Positions 28,355 through 38,145 of a stretch of DNA of 64,000 nucleotides are shown piece by piece. The DNA lies in assembly GCF_016888005.1 (NCBI RefSeq), contig NZ_JAFDVE010000003.1:169842-233841 (forward strand), written 5' to 3'. The position numbers and the translations under genes were made by a program. Origin of the DNA: Phycicoccus sp. CSK15P-2 (GTDB lineage Bacteria; Actinomycetota; Actinomycetes; Actinomycetales; Dermatophilaceae). Numbering within the stretch: the first letter of the stretch is position 1; each line of letters begins with the position of its first letter. Below the pieces are notes generated by a model. The model was not told the origin of the DNA and made no database searches. It saw only the letters and a list, made by a program, of their open reading frames with translations.

Positions 28355-29311
28355 ATGGCCGGCAACAGCCAGCGCCGCGGCGCGGTCCGCAAGGGCGGCA
28401 AGAAGGGGCCCCAGGTCGGCTCCGGGGGGCAGCGTCGCAAGGGCCTCGAGGGCAAGGGCCCCACCCCGAAGGCCGCCGACCGGCCGAACCACAAGGCCCA
28501 TCGGTCCGCCAAGTCTGCGGCCAAGCGCAGCGGAGGCGCTCCGGGCGGCCGCTCGGGGGGTCGCAGGCAGGCCGGCTCCAGCGAGGTCGTCGCCGGGCGC
28601 AACGCCGTCGTCGAGGCGCTGCGGGCCGAGGTCCCGGTCACGACGATGTACGTCGCCGGGCGCATCGACGCCGACGACCGCGTCCGCGAGGCCATCAAGA
28701 CCGCCGGGCAGCGCGGCATCCCCGTCCTCGAGACCCCCCGGGGCGAGCTCGACCGCCTCACCGACGGCGCCGTCCACCAGGGCCTCGCCGTCCAGGTCCC
28801 GCCCTACGAGTACGCCCACCCCCGGGACCTCGCCGCCCAGGAGCTGCCGGGCATCCCTCTCGTCGTCGCTCTCGACGGCATCACCGACCCGCGCAACCTC
28901 GGGGCGATCGTGCGCTCCACCGCGGCGTTCGGCGGGCACGGGGTCGTCGTCCCGAGCCGTCGCTCTGCGGGGATGACGGCGAGCGCGTGGAAGACGAGCG
29001 CCGGCGCCGCCGCGCGCATCCCCGTGGCGCAGGCCGCGAACCTCACCCGGGCGCTGGAGGACTACCGCGCGGCCGGGTTCTTCGTCATCGGCCTCGACAT
29101 GGACGGCGACGTCGATCTCCCGGAGCTCGAGCTCGCCTCGGAGCCCTTGGTCGTCGTCGTGGGCTCCGAGGGCAAGGGCCTCTCCCGGCTGGTCCGCGAG
29201 ACCTGCGACCAGATCGTCTCGGTGCCGATGAGCTCGGCGGTCGAGTCGCTCAACGCCGGCATCGCCGCGGGGGTCACCCTGTACGAGGTCGCGCGCCGCC
29301 GTCGCGGGTGA
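28355..29311 (+). CDS. rlmB: 23S rRNA (guanosine-2'-O-)-methyltransferase RlmB-like (SpoU/TrmH family)
   Basis: A 318-residue SPOUT methyltransferase. A Lys/Arg/Gly-rich disordered tail (1-75) precedes the substrate-binding domain ([18 protein letters not shown]) and the knotted SAM domain with [28 protein letters not shown] and [19 protein letters not shown]. Co-transcribed with cysS, a conserved actinobacterial order. The exact rRNA position modified is inferred from family. Confidence 0.93.
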   Translation: MAGNSQRRGAVRKGGKKGPQVGSGGQRRKGLEGKGPTPKAADRPNHKAHRSAKSAAKRSGGAPGGRSGGRRQAGSSEVVAGRNAVVEALRAEVPVTTMYVAGRIDADDRVREAIKTAGQRGIPVLETPRGELDRLTDGAVHQGLAVQVPPYEYAHPRDLAAQELPGIPLVVALDGITDPRNLGAIVRSTAAFGGHGVVVPSRRSAGMTASAWKTSAGAAARIPVAQAANLTRALEDYRAAGFFVIGLDMDGDVDLPELELASEPLVVVVGSEGKGLSRLVRETCDQIVSVPMSSAVESLNAGIAAGVTLYEVARRRRG

Positions 29312-29402
29312 ATCTGCCGTTTCACCAGCGGCGACGAGCCGCGCTGTGACAGCATCCCTGTCGTCGTCCACCCCCGCTGCCGGACGACGGAAGGGGTGCG
29401 AC

Positions 29403-29933
29403 ATGGCCAACCGCTACGCCGTTCCGACCCAGGGGACCTTCGTCTCCCCGGGGTGGGAGGAGATGCCGCGACCGCGCACCATCGACGCCGCCGTCCGGCT
29501 CATGTGGATCCAGGCCGGGCTGATCCTCTTCGCCATCCCGGCCTCGATGCTCATGCACGACGAGATGCGAGGGCTGTTCGAGGAGCAGGCCCAGCGCAGC
29601 GGACGTGCCGTCAACACGGCGTCGCTGGACAGCGTCCTCATCTACATCGACGTCCTCGTCGCGATGGGTGCACTGCTCATCGCCGTCACGTGGCTGTGGA
29701 TGGCCACGGCGAACGGCCGCGGCAGGCCCTACGGCCGGGTCGTCGCGACGGTGCTCTTCCTCGTGATGGCGCTGGGCTTCGCGGGCAACCTCGTCGACGA
29801 CGTCAGACCGCAGTGGGCCGCCACCGCCGACATCGTGTACTTCGCTATCTGCACCGTCATCATCGTGCTGCTCTGGGTGCCGTCGTCCTCGCGGTACTAC
29901 CGCGAGGCGTCCAGGTTCCGCCGCCTCCGCTGA
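29403..29933 (+). CDS. Four-helix membrane protein of unknown function
   Basis: A 176-residue protein with hydrophobic segments at about 30-48, 80-100, 108-125 and 135-155. It shares layout and short motifs with the next gene: an early helix, an ETA/EQA amphipathic stretch, then WLWMATANGRGRPYGRVVAT versus WLFMAWANGAGKPWARVVAS. The pair is probably a tandem duplication. A GAAGGGG ribosome site precedes ATG 29403. Confidence 0.75.
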   Translation: MANRYAVPTQGTFVSPGWEEMPRPRTIDAAVRLMWIQAGLILFAIPASMLMHDEMRGLFEEQAQRSGRAVNTASLDSVLIYIDVLVAMGALLIAVTWLWMATANGRGRPYGRVVATVLFLVMALGFAGNLVDDVRPQWAATADIVYFAICTVIIVLLWVPSSSRYYREASRFRRLR

Positions 29934-30073
29934 GGCACCCGGGGGCGGCCGTCGGCCGGCGGCCCGGCCCTCGGTGCGCCAGCCCGACGAGTGGGGCTGT
30001 GGAAGGATCTGTGCCGCCGGGACCCGCCGGTAGCGGTCCGTCCGGGCCCTTCCACCACCGAAGGAGCGAGCCC

Positions 30074-30655
30074 GTGTCCGACCCCGGTACGCCTCCGCCC
30101 CCGCCCGAGAACCCGTACGGCGCTGCACCTCCGCCCCAGAACCCCTACGGAGGGCCGCCCGCACCCGAGTACGGCGGTGCGCCGACCGGACCGGTGGCCC
30201 GACCGCCGGCGATGGACCGGGCCGTCCTGCTCATGCGGGTCGGCGCGGTGCTGTCCTTCCTGTCGTTGGGCACGGTGTTCTTCCTTGGCGACGAGATCCG
30301 GGAGACGGCACGGCAGAGCGTCGAGAGCTCGGGCGAGACCCTCGACCCCTCGCTCATGGACGCCCTGGTGGCCGTGGGCATCGTCGTGGGCGTCGTGTTC
30401 GGGCTGCTCGGTGTCGCGCTCTGGCTCTTCATGGCGTGGGCCAACGGGGCCGGCAAGCCCTGGGCCCGCGTCGTCGCGTCGGTGCTCTACGGTCTGTCGG
30501 TGCTGTCCTTCCTCTCGGGACTGCTGCAGCCCGCCCCGATCCTGTCCAGGGCGCTGTCGGTCCTGACCGTCGCGCTCGGCGGGTACATCGTCTACCTGCT
30601 GTGGCAGAGGGAGTCGTCGCAGTTCTACGCCGCGAGCTCGGCGCCGCGGTACTAG
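30074..30655 (+). CDS. Proline-rich membrane protein, paralogue of the preceding gene
   Basis: A 193-residue protein. An N-terminal Pro/Gly/Tyr-rich region (about 1-45, PPPENPYGAAPPPQNPYGG) precedes four hydrophobic segments. WLFMAWANGAGKPWARVVAS matches the upstream gene. The Pro-rich head resembles those of the DUF4190 and RDD proteins nearby. GTG 30074 is used because AAGGAG lies 9 nt upstream. Function unknown. Confidence 0.75.
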   Translation: MSDPGTPPPPPENPYGAAPPPQNPYGGPPAPEYGGAPTGPVARPPAMDRAVLLMRVGAVLSFLSLGTVFFLGDEIRETARQSVESSGETLDPSLMDALVAVGIVVGVVFGLLGVALWLFMAWANGAGKPWARVVASVLYGLSVLSFLSGLLQPAPILSRALSVLTVALGGYIVYLLWQRESSQFYAASSAPRY

Positions 30656-30719
30656 GTCGTCAGGCCCGGCCGCGGGAACGGTCCTCCGGCCGGGGAGCGC
30701 TACCCGTTCCGGACTGCGG

Positions 30720-30744
30720 GTTTTCGGCGCGGACGGTCGAAAAC
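30720..30744. promoter_or_regulatory. Inverted repeat in the intergenic region
   Basis: GTTTTCG / CGAAAAC with an 11-nt spacer, lying between 30655 and 30832. It is AT-richer than its surroundings and ~90 bp before a start codon, so a regulator site is possible. Confidence 0.3.
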
Positions 30745-30831
30745 TGCACGGCTGCTGTGCGAGGATCGGCGCCGCCGGGAACAGCCGGCAGGGGGCAGAA
30801 TGAGCCCTCAGGAGACTGAAAGAGGGAGACC

Positions 30832-31203
30832 ATGTCTGACTACGGATCGACGCCCCCGCCCCCGCCCCCGGGTGACGGCTCCGGCGGCTACGCGGCCCCC
30901 CCGCCGCCGGCAGGTGGCACAGGTGGTCCGGTCGACCACCCCAAGGGCATCACGATTCTGGTGCTCGGCATCCTGTCCGTCGTCTGCTGCTCGCCGCTCG
31001 GCATCGTGGCACTGGTCATGGGCAACAACGCGCTCAAGGAGATCGACGCCAACCCCAGCGCCTACAGCAACCGCCAGATCGTCCAGATCGGCCGGATCCT
31101 CGGCATCATCGGCATCGTCTTCCTCGTGCTGGGCATCATCTGGTTCCTCTTCCTGGGCGGTCTCGCCGCCGTCTCGGGCGACGCGAGCGGCAGCTCGCTC
31201 TGA
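30832..31203 (+). CDS. DUF4190-type small membrane protein (copy 1)
   Basis: A 123-residue protein with a Pro/Gly head (PPPPPPGDGSGGYAAPPPPAG) and two transmembrane helices (about 40-62 and 83-108) flanking a short loop with NNALKEIDANP, as in DUF4190. It is followed 7 bp later by a DUF2752 gene. The same two-gene order occurs on the opposite strand at 33224-32359. A GAGGGAG ribosome site precedes ATG 30832. Confidence 0.8.
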   Translation: MSDYGSTPPPPPPGDGSGGYAAPPPPAGGTGGPVDHPKGITILVLGILSVVCCSPLGIVALVMGNNALKEIDANPSAYSNRQIVQIGRILGIIGIVFLVLGIIWFLFLGGLAAVSGDASGSSL

Positions 31204-31210
31204 CATCGCC

Positions 31211-31651
31211 ATGACGCAGGTGGAGGAGGCGGCGGCCCTCGTGGACGACACGTCCCGGGGCCGTCGCCTCCTGCTCCCGGCGGGCATCGCCACGGCGGTC
31301 GCGGCCGGCACCACCTACGTGTGGGCGGTGGACCCCAACCAGCCCGGCCACTACCCGCTGTGCCCCACCCTCGCCATCGGCGGCATCTACTGCCCCGGCT
31401 GCGGCATGCTGCGCGCGACCCACGACCTCGCCCACCTCGACATCGCCGGCGCGGTCGCGATGAACCCCTTGGCCATCCCGCTCTACATCGGGGTGGTCGT
31501 CCTCTTCGTCGTCTGGGTCCGCGCGCGTTGGCAGGGCCGGACACTGCACTGGGACCCGCCCACGTGGATGCCCGCGGCCCTGGGCATCTCGTTCGTCGTC
31601 TTCACCGTGGCCCGCAACGTCCCGGGATGGACCCTGCTCGCACCCGGCTGA
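31211..31651 (+). CDS. DUF2752 membrane protein (copy 1)
   Basis: A 146-residue protein with the DUF2752 signature: NQPGHYPLCPTLAIGG and IYCPGCGMLRATHDL followed by helices that end in ARNVPGWTLL. The CPxCG cysteines could bind a metal or form a disulfide; no function is established. Paired with the DUF4190 gene, and paralogous to 32781-32359. Confidence 0.85.
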   Translation: MTQVEEAAALVDDTSRGRRLLLPAGIATAVAAGTTYVWAVDPNQPGHYPLCPTLAIGGIYCPGCGMLRATHDLAHLDIAGAVAMNPLAIPLYIGVVVLFVVWVRARWQGRTLHWDPPTWMPAALGISFVVFTVARNVPGWTLLAPG

Positions 31652-31669
31652 CCGCGCGGCGGCGCCGAC

Positions 31670-32320
31670 TCAGCTCACCGGGCGCTTGACGACCGTCGAG
31701 GTCACCACCATGTCCGCCAGGGTCACCCGGTTGGGGTCCCAGAGCATCCAGAGGTAGCTCAGGTAGAAGACCTGGTTGATGATCGAGGACATGAGCTCGC
31801 GCAGGAAGCACGTCCCGGCGCCGATCGGTTGTCCGCTCCGGGCGTCGACGAGGATGAGCCCCATCTTCTCCTTGCCGATGCTGCGCCCGGTCCGGCCCAT
31901 CCGGAACACCCGGTTCCACAGACCGATCGCAACCATCGCCAGGACGCCGACGAGCATGAGGACGAGCCCGGCCACGGCGAGCGGCGTGTTGACCTCCTCG
32001 TACGGGTCGCTCGGGGCTCCGACCCCCAGCAGGCCGGCGCCGACGAACATCGGGACCAGGCCGATGAGCTGGATCGCGGAGTCGATGAGCAGCGCGAGCA
32101 CGCGGTCGCCGAACTGTGCCACCGGGCCGAAGTTCGCCTCGACGTAGCCGAGCGAGCCGACAGGCGGCGCGTAGCCGGCCTGCGGTGGAGCGGGGGCGGC
32201 CCCGTACGGGTTCTGCTGCGGAATGCCTCCGTAGGGGTTGTGCTGTGGGGCGGCACCCGGGTAGGGCGTTGGGGGCGGCGTCCCCTCGGGCGGCCGCGGT
32301 GGCTCGGGTGGGTGGCTCAT
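31670..32320 (-). CDS. RDD family membrane protein
   Basis: A 216-residue protein. A Pro/Tyr/Gly/Gln-rich N-terminus (about 1-65) precedes an RDD domain of several transmembrane helices with the conserved Arg/Asp pair in FGDRVLALLIDSAIQLIG and the GRSIGKEKMGLILVD loop. RDD proteins are of mixed or unknown function; some act in ion transport. It lies between the two DUF4190/DUF2752 pairs. Confidence 0.88.
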   Translation of the reverse strand: MSHPPEPPRPPEGTPPPTPYPGAAPQHNPYGGIPQQNPYGAAPAPPQAGYAPPVGSLGYVEANFGPVAQFGDRVLALLIDSAIQLIGLVPMFVGAGLLGVGAPSDPYEEVNTPLAVAGLVLMLVGVLAMVAIGLWNRVFRMGRTGRSIGKEKMGLILVDARSGQPIGAGTCFLRELMSSIINQVFYLSYLWMLWDPNRVTLADMVVTSTVVKRPVS

Positions 32321-32358
32321 GGTGCGTCCGTCCTCGTGCGGGTCGATGGTGCGAGCGG

Positions 32359-32781
32359 TCAGGCGGGTGACAGCCAGGTCCAGCCGGGCACGTTACGCAG
32401 GACGCCGAACACCAGGGCCACCAGTGCGATGGCCACCGGGAACCAGACCGGGTAGGCCGGGGCCGGCAGGGACGGCCGCCATCGCCGGACCAGCCGGAGA
32501 GCGAGGAGCGCGGCCGCGACGACGACCAGGACCGGGACGAGGGGATGGCGGGCGAACGCCCCCGCCAGGTCGCCGTGCAGGAGGTCGTACGTCGCACGGG
32601 TCCCGCCGCACGCGGGGCAGTACAGCCCGGTCGTGGCGAGCAGGAAACATCCCGGGTAATGACCTGCCTCGTGGGGGTCGTGGGTGGCGATCCACGCGAG
32701 CGCGCCCGCGCCGGACGCGCCGGCGGCGGCCCACCACAGCCGCGGTGAGAGGCCGCCGGGGTGCAGCGCAGTGGTCGTCAC
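32359..32781 (-). CDS. DUF2752 membrane protein (copy 2)
   Basis: 140 residues. DUF2752 signature: HEAGHYPGCFLLATTGLYC, then CPACGGTRATYDLLHGDLAG, ending in VLRNVPGWTWLSP. Clearly paralogous to the plus-strand copy at 31211 (shared GHYP, CPxCG, RAT, VPGWT). GTG 32781 is 2 bp after the stop of the DUF4190 copy. Confidence 0.85.
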   Translation of the reverse strand: MTTTALHPGGLSPRLWWAAAGASGAGALAWIATHDPHEAGHYPGCFLLATTGLYCPACGGTRATYDLLHGDLAGAFARHPLVPVLVVVAAALLALRLVRRWRPSLPAPAYPVWFPVAIALVALVFGVLRNVPGWTWLSPA

Positions 32782-32783
32782 CC

Positions 32784-33224
32784 TCAGGGCGCCATGTTCT
32801 CGAAGGCGTCGCTGACGCCGAGCGCCGCACCGACGATCATGAGGATGACGGCGAGGACGATGGCCACGACACTCGTGATGAGACCGGCCTTCGCCATCCC
32901 GGCCCCGCCCTGGGTGCCGTTGCTCCGGGAGATCTCCTGGCCGGCGAGGTACCCGAGGACGGCACCGACGATGCCGAGCACGAGTCCCAGGGCGGAGCAG
33001 CAGATGGCGAAGACGATGCCGGCGATGCCGGTGACGAGCGCGGCGACGGCTTTCGTGTTGTTGCCCGGAGCGGCAACCACGCCACCTCCGTAGGGGGCGG
33101 CGGGCGGTGGGGCGCCGTAGCCGCCGGTTCCTCCCGTACCGCCGGGGCCGTTCTCCTCGGGCTCGGGCGGCGGGAAACCGCTGCCGGGAGGCGGCGGTGG
33201 TGGGGGCGGTGCGCTGCTGCTCAT
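32784..33224 (-). CDS. DUF4190-type small membrane protein (copy 2)
   Basis: 146 residues with a Pro-rich head (SSAPPPPPPPPGSGFPPPEP) and two transmembrane helices around a loop LAGQEISRSNGTQGG, as in DUF4190. It is the opposite-strand counterpart of 30832-31203. The order DUF4190 then DUF2752 is the same in both pairs. A GGAGGATCC ribosome site precedes ATG 33224. Confidence 0.8.
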   Translation of the reverse strand: MSSSAPPPPPPPPGSGFPPPEPEENGPGGTGGTGGYGAPPPAAPYGGGVVAAPGNNTKAVAALVTGIAGIVFAICCSALGLVLGIVGAVLGYLAGQEISRSNGTQGGAGMAKAGLITSVVAIVLAVILMIVGAALGVSDAFENMAP

Positions 33225-33319
33225 GGATCCTCCGTGTCGGCGGGTTGGCGTCCGGGTGCGCACACCCTAGCCAAGAGCCGCGGTCATCTCCGGGTGTTCG
33301 AGGGCACGGCCAGCAGGCT

Positions 33320-34567
33320 CTACGGACCGGTGTCGGCGACCACGGGCAGCTCCTCGGTGTCGACACCGAGGACGGAGCGCTCGTCCGGCTTCTTCGGCAG
33401 CACCTTGGCGACGTAGTCGGCGAGCGCGTCGGTGATCGGGATGTCGTGCTGTGCGCGCTCGGCCAGGTACCAGCGGTGCTCGAGGACCTCGTGGAAGACC
33501 TCGGCGGGCTCGAGCTTGGCGAGGAGCTCGCGGGGCACGCCGCGGGTCACCGGCTCGTAGACCTTGGCGAGCCAGTCGTGGGCGACGATCTCCTCGTCCT
33601 CCCCCTGGCGGTCGGTGGCCGCCGAGAAGACCTCGAGGTCGTTGAGCAGCCGGCGAGCCTGGTTCTCGCGCACGTCCAGCCCGGTGAGCCGCAGCAGCCG
33701 GCGAGAGTGGTGACCGGAGTCGACGACCTTCGGCTGGATCCGCAGCGACGCACCGTCGACGTCCGTCATGATCTCGAGCTCGTCGACGTCGAAGCCGAGC
33801 TTGTTGAGCCGACGGATGCGGTCGTCGACCCGCCAGCGCTCGGTGTCGTCGATGAGCTCGGAGCCGGTGAGCTCGGCCCACAGCTCGCGGTAGCGCGTGA
33901 CGATGCGCTCGCTGATGGCGATGGGGTCGCGCTCCTCCTGGAGCAGGCCGCCGGCGTCGAGGTCCATGAGCTCGCCGGCGATGTTGACGCGGGCGATCTC
34001 GAGGTCGTGCTCGCGCTGGCCGTCGCTCAGCCGGCTGCGCAGCTCTCCGGTCTCGGCGTCCACGAGGTAGGCGGCGAAGGAGCCGGCGTCGCGGCGGAAG
34101 AGCGTGTTCGACAGCGACACGTCGCCCCACCAGAAACCGGTCAGGTGCAGGCGGACGAGGAGCACGGCAAGGGCGTCGATGAGACGGGTCGCGGTGCCCT
34201 TGCGCAGGGACTGCGAGTAGAGCGCCCGGTACGGCAGCGAGAACTGTAGGTGCCGGGTCACGAGGCAGGCGTCGAGCGGCTCGCCGTCGGTGCCGACCCG
34301 CCCGCTGACGACGGCGAACGGCTCGACCGCGGGCAGGGCGAGCCGGCGCAGGTTGCGGAGCATCTCGTACTCGCGCCGGGCGATGTCGTCCTTGATCTCC
34401 TTGATCGCGAGCACCCGCCCGGAGAGCCGGACGAAGCGGACGACGTGCCGGGAGATCCCGCGTGGGAGCGCCGCAAGGAGGTCTTCCGGCCACTCTTCGA
34501 GGGGGATGCGCCAGGGGAGGTCGAGGAGAGCCGGGTCGGGCCGTGCGGCGGTGAGCTCGAGCGCCAT
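33320..34567 (-). CDS. DUF4032 protein with a lipopolysaccharide-kinase-like core
   Basis: A 415-residue cytosolic protein. The N-terminal half resembles Kdo/WaaP-type kinases: AIKEIKDDIARREYEML (lysine), HLTGFWWGDVSLSN (catalytic D and N) and AAYLVDAETGE (metal aspartate). The C-terminal half is the DUF4032 region with ISERIVTRYRELW and VEVFHEVLEHRWYLAE-like segments. Substrate unknown. The family is conserved across actinobacteria. Confidence 0.85.
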   Translation of the reverse strand: MALELTAARPDPALLDLPWRIPLEEWPEDLLAALPRGISRHVVRFVRLSGRVLAIKEIKDDIARREYEMLRNLRRLALPAVEPFAVVSGRVGTDGEPLDACLVTRHLQFSLPYRALYSQSLRKGTATRLIDALAVLLVRLHLTGFWWGDVSLSNTLFRRDAGSFAAYLVDAETGELRSRLSDGQREHDLEIARVNIAGELMDLDAGGLLQEERDPIAISERIVTRYRELWAELTGSELIDDTERWRVDDRIRRLNKLGFDVDELEIMTDVDGASLRIQPKVVDSGHHSRRLLRLTGLDVRENQARRLLNDLEVFSAATDRQGEDEEIVAHDWLAKVYEPVTRGVPRELLAKLEPAEVFHEVLEHRWYLAERAQHDIPITDALADYVAKVLPKKPDERSVLGVDTEELPVVADTGP

Positions 34568-34600
34568 GGGTCCATCCTCCCGCAGGTGCCCGGCAACGGG

Positions 34601-34636
34601 CGACGCCCCGGCGAGCGTGGCTCGTCCGGGGCGTCG
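34601..34636. terminator. Hairpin terminator downstream of msiK
   Basis: CGACGCCCCGG-CGAGC / GCTCG-T-CCGGGGCGTCG, 16 pairs with one bulge and a 3-nt loop. It starts 24 bp beyond the msiK stop on the minus strand. Confidence 0.7.
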
Positions 34637-34659
34637 CGGGGTCGTGCGGCGGGGGTGCC

Positions 34660-35757
<1,098 letters not shown>

Positions 35758-35951
35758 GGCGTCATTGCCTTCCTTCACCGGCAGGAACGTGCCGGACGAT
35801 CCGTTGTAAAGGTGGTGCTCCCGCCTGACTCGGTGCACGCGGTGCCGCTCAGTATGCCCGACGCCCGGACGTGCCCGGGAGGGGCGTCCGCACCTCGTGA
35901 CACCGTGGTCCACCTCTGGCGCGTCGGGGCGCACCGCCCTACCGTTGGCCC

Positions 35952-36380
35952 ATGAGGATCGCGGACGTCGTCAAGCGCAAGGGCGGGGAGGTCGTCACGG
36001 TGTCGTCGGACGCCACCGTCACCGAGCTGCTCTCCCTCCTGTCGGAGCACAAGATCGGTGCGGTCGTCGTGAGCGACGACGGGACGGGGCTCGACGGCAT
36101 CGTCAGCGAGCGCGACATCGTCCGGCACCTGGAGACCGACGGTGCGGCCCTGCTCGACGCCCCCGTCCGGCAGATCATGACGTCCGACGTCCACACCTGC
36201 ACCCCCGACGACGACCTCGAGGACATGGCGGCGCGGATGACCGACCGCCGCATCCGGCACGTGCCCGTGCTCTCCGAGGGCGCGCTCGCGGCGATCGTGA
36301 GCATCGGCGACATCGTCAAGTTCCGGATCGACACCCTGCAGGCCGAGCGCGACCAGCTGCGCGACTACATCTCGCACTAG
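35952..36380 (+). CDS. CBS domain-pair protein
   Basis: A 142-residue protein made of two CBS motifs (about 1-62 and 70-128), which bind adenine nucleotides or SAM. Recognisable segments are VTELLSLLSEHKIGAVVVSD, GIVSERDIVRHLE and VSIGDIVKF. ATG 35952 is 6 nt after TACCGT. A terminator hairpin overlaps its stop codon. The ligand is unknown. Confidence 0.9.
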   Translation: MRIADVVKRKGGEVVTVSSDATVTELLSLLSEHKIGAVVVSDDGTGLDGIVSERDIVRHLETDGAALLDAPVRQIMTSDVHTCTPDDDLEDMAARMTDRRIRHVPVLSEGALAAIVSIGDIVKFRIDTLQAERDQLRDYISH

Positions 36381-36397
36381 GCCCTCGCCGGAGGGCC
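36380..36397 (+). terminator. Hairpin terminator of the CBS gene
   Basis: GGCCCTC-GCCG-GAGGGCC, a perfect 7-bp stem with a tetraloop followed by TTC. Its first base is the last base of the stop codon. Confidence 0.65.
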
Positions 36398-36435
36398 TTC
36401 AGCGTCCACCCAGTCTCAGCCCCTACCGTGGTTCC

Positions 36436-38145
36436 ATGACCGCGGACGCCCCGGTCGGCGACCACGTGCCCGGACACGCCGACGACGGACCCGAGCAGCG
36501 CATGCTCGGGCCGTACCGGTTGGTCCAGCGGCTCGGCGAGGGCGGGATGGGCGTGGTCCACCTCGCGCTCGACCGGCACGGCCGTGCGTACGCGCTCAAG
36601 GTCCTCCGCGCGCACGTCGCCCAGGACCCGCACGCCCGCGCCCGGCTGGCCCGCGAGGTCGCGACGCTCTCCCGGATCGACTCGCCGCGCGTCGCGCCGG
36701 TCATGGACGCCGACGTCGACGGCGAGACCCCGTACGTCGTCACCCGGTTCGTCGACGGGCCCTCCCTGGACGACTTCGTCGAGGAGCGCGGGCCGCTCGC
36801 GCCGGACGCGCTGCACGGGGTCGCGGCCGGCCTGGCCGAGGCGCTCGACGCCATCCACTCGGCCGGGGTGGTGCACCGCGACGTCAAGCCCGGCAACGTC
36901 CTCCTCGTCGACGGCGACCCGGTGCTCATCGACTTCGGCATCGCGCACGCGGTCGACGACGTCCGGCTCACCTCGGCCGGGCTCGTCATGGGCACGCCCG
37001 GCTACCTCGCCCCGGAGGTCGTGAGCGGGGAGGACGTCAGCCCGGCGACGGACTGGTGGGGATGGGCCGCGACGACCGCCTTCGCGGCATCGGGCACCCC
37101 GCCGTTCGGGCGTGGCTCGATGAACGCGGTCCTGGCCCGGGTGGCCACCGGCGAGCCCGACCTCGTCGCCGTCGACCCGAGGATCGAGCCGCTCCTCTAC
37201 GCCGCGCTCTCGCCGGAGCCGGGGGAGCGGCCGCACCAGGCCGAGGTCGTCCGGGCGCTCGAGAGCTACGCGCACGGTGCCCCGGCCACGGAGGCCATCA
37301 CCGTCCGGCGGGTGCGGGACAGCACGGAGGCGCTGCCGGCCACCGGGACCGCCGTCCTGCCGGTCGGGACGCCCGCCGCGGCTCCGAGCGCCCCGCCGCC
37401 GGCCCCCCCGTCACCCCGCGCGGAGCCCCCTCGCGCCGAGCTGCCACCACCGCCACCCCCGAGCGGTGCGGGGTACCCGGGGCCGCCGCACCAGCGCCTC
37501 GGAGAGGACGACGACCTCTCCGGCCGGGTCGTCGACCCCCGCATCGGGATGCCGACCCGGTCCGGGACGCTGCTCGCCCTGCTGGCCCTCCTCGCGGGGG
37601 TCACCGTGGCCGCACCGCTCGTCGGGCTCCTGCTCCTCGGTGTCTGGATGGTCGTCGCCCGCACCTCGGACCGCTCCGTCACCTCGCTCGTCATGCGCCG
37701 GCACGAGCGGGGGCAGCGGGGCAGTGACGTCGCCGTCGCCGTGGTCGCGAGCCCGTGGCATCTCGTCGTCGGGCTCGTCGGGACGCTCATCACCCTCGTC
37801 CTGCCCCTGCTCGTCGGGGTCTGCGCGATGTTCGCGGCGACGCTCGTCGTCGGCCAGGGGACCGGTCGGGAGACGAGCGCGGACGGCGTCGTGCCGCTGG
37901 TCGCGGCCGGGGTGTTCACCGCGCTCACGGCGTGGTGGGGTCCTGGCGGGGCCAGCCTGCGCCGCGGCAGCCGCAGCCTGGTCCGCGGCGTCACCCGGAA
38001 CCCCACGGCGCGGCAGGTCGTCGTCATCGGCCTGCTGCTCGCGGCGGCCGTGCTCGTGGCGCTCACCGTGAGCCGGGGCGAACCGTCGTGGGTGCCGCTG
38101 CAGGAGGCCCCGTCCTGGGTCGACGGGTTGGTCCCCGCGCCGTGA
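36436..38145 (+). CDS. Serine/threonine protein kinase (Hanks type) with C-terminal membrane domain
   Basis: 569 residues. The kinase domain (about 27-285) has the glycine loop GEGGMGVVHLA, lysine K55, HRDVKPGN with catalytic D149, DFG at 166-168 and GTPGYLAPE. A Pro-rich linker (about 310-360) precedes four or more transmembrane helices (about 385-555). No PASTA or other sensor domain is present, so it is not PknB. ATG 36436 is 6 nt after TACCGT. Its stop overlaps the exporter start by GTGA. Confidence 0.93.
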   Translation: MTADAPVGDHVPGHADDGPEQRMLGPYRLVQRLGEGGMGVVHLALDRHGRAYALKVLRAHVAQDPHARARLAREVATLSRIDSPRVAPVMDADVDGETPYVVTRFVDGPSLDDFVEERGPLAPDALHGVAAGLAEALDAIHSAGVVHRDVKPGNVLLVDGDPVLIDFGIAHAVDDVRLTSAGLVMGTPGYLAPEVVSGEDVSPATDWWGWAATTAFAASGTPPFGRGSMNAVLARVATGEPDLVAVDPRIEPLLYAALSPEPGERPHQAEVVRALESYAHGAPATEAITVRRVRDSTEALPATGTAVLPVGTPAAAPSAPPPAPPSPRAEPPRAELPPPPPPSGAGYPGPPHQRLGEDDDLSGRVVDPRIGMPTRSGTLLALLALLAGVTVAAPLVGLLLLGVWMVVARTSDRSVTSLVMRRHERGQRGSDVAVAVVASPWHLVVGLVGTLITLVLPLLVGVCAMFAATLVVGQGTGRETSADGVVPLVAAGVFTALTAWWGPGGASLRRGSRSLVRGVTRNPTARQVVVIGLLLAAAVLVALTVSRGEPSWVPLQEAPSWVDGLVPAP

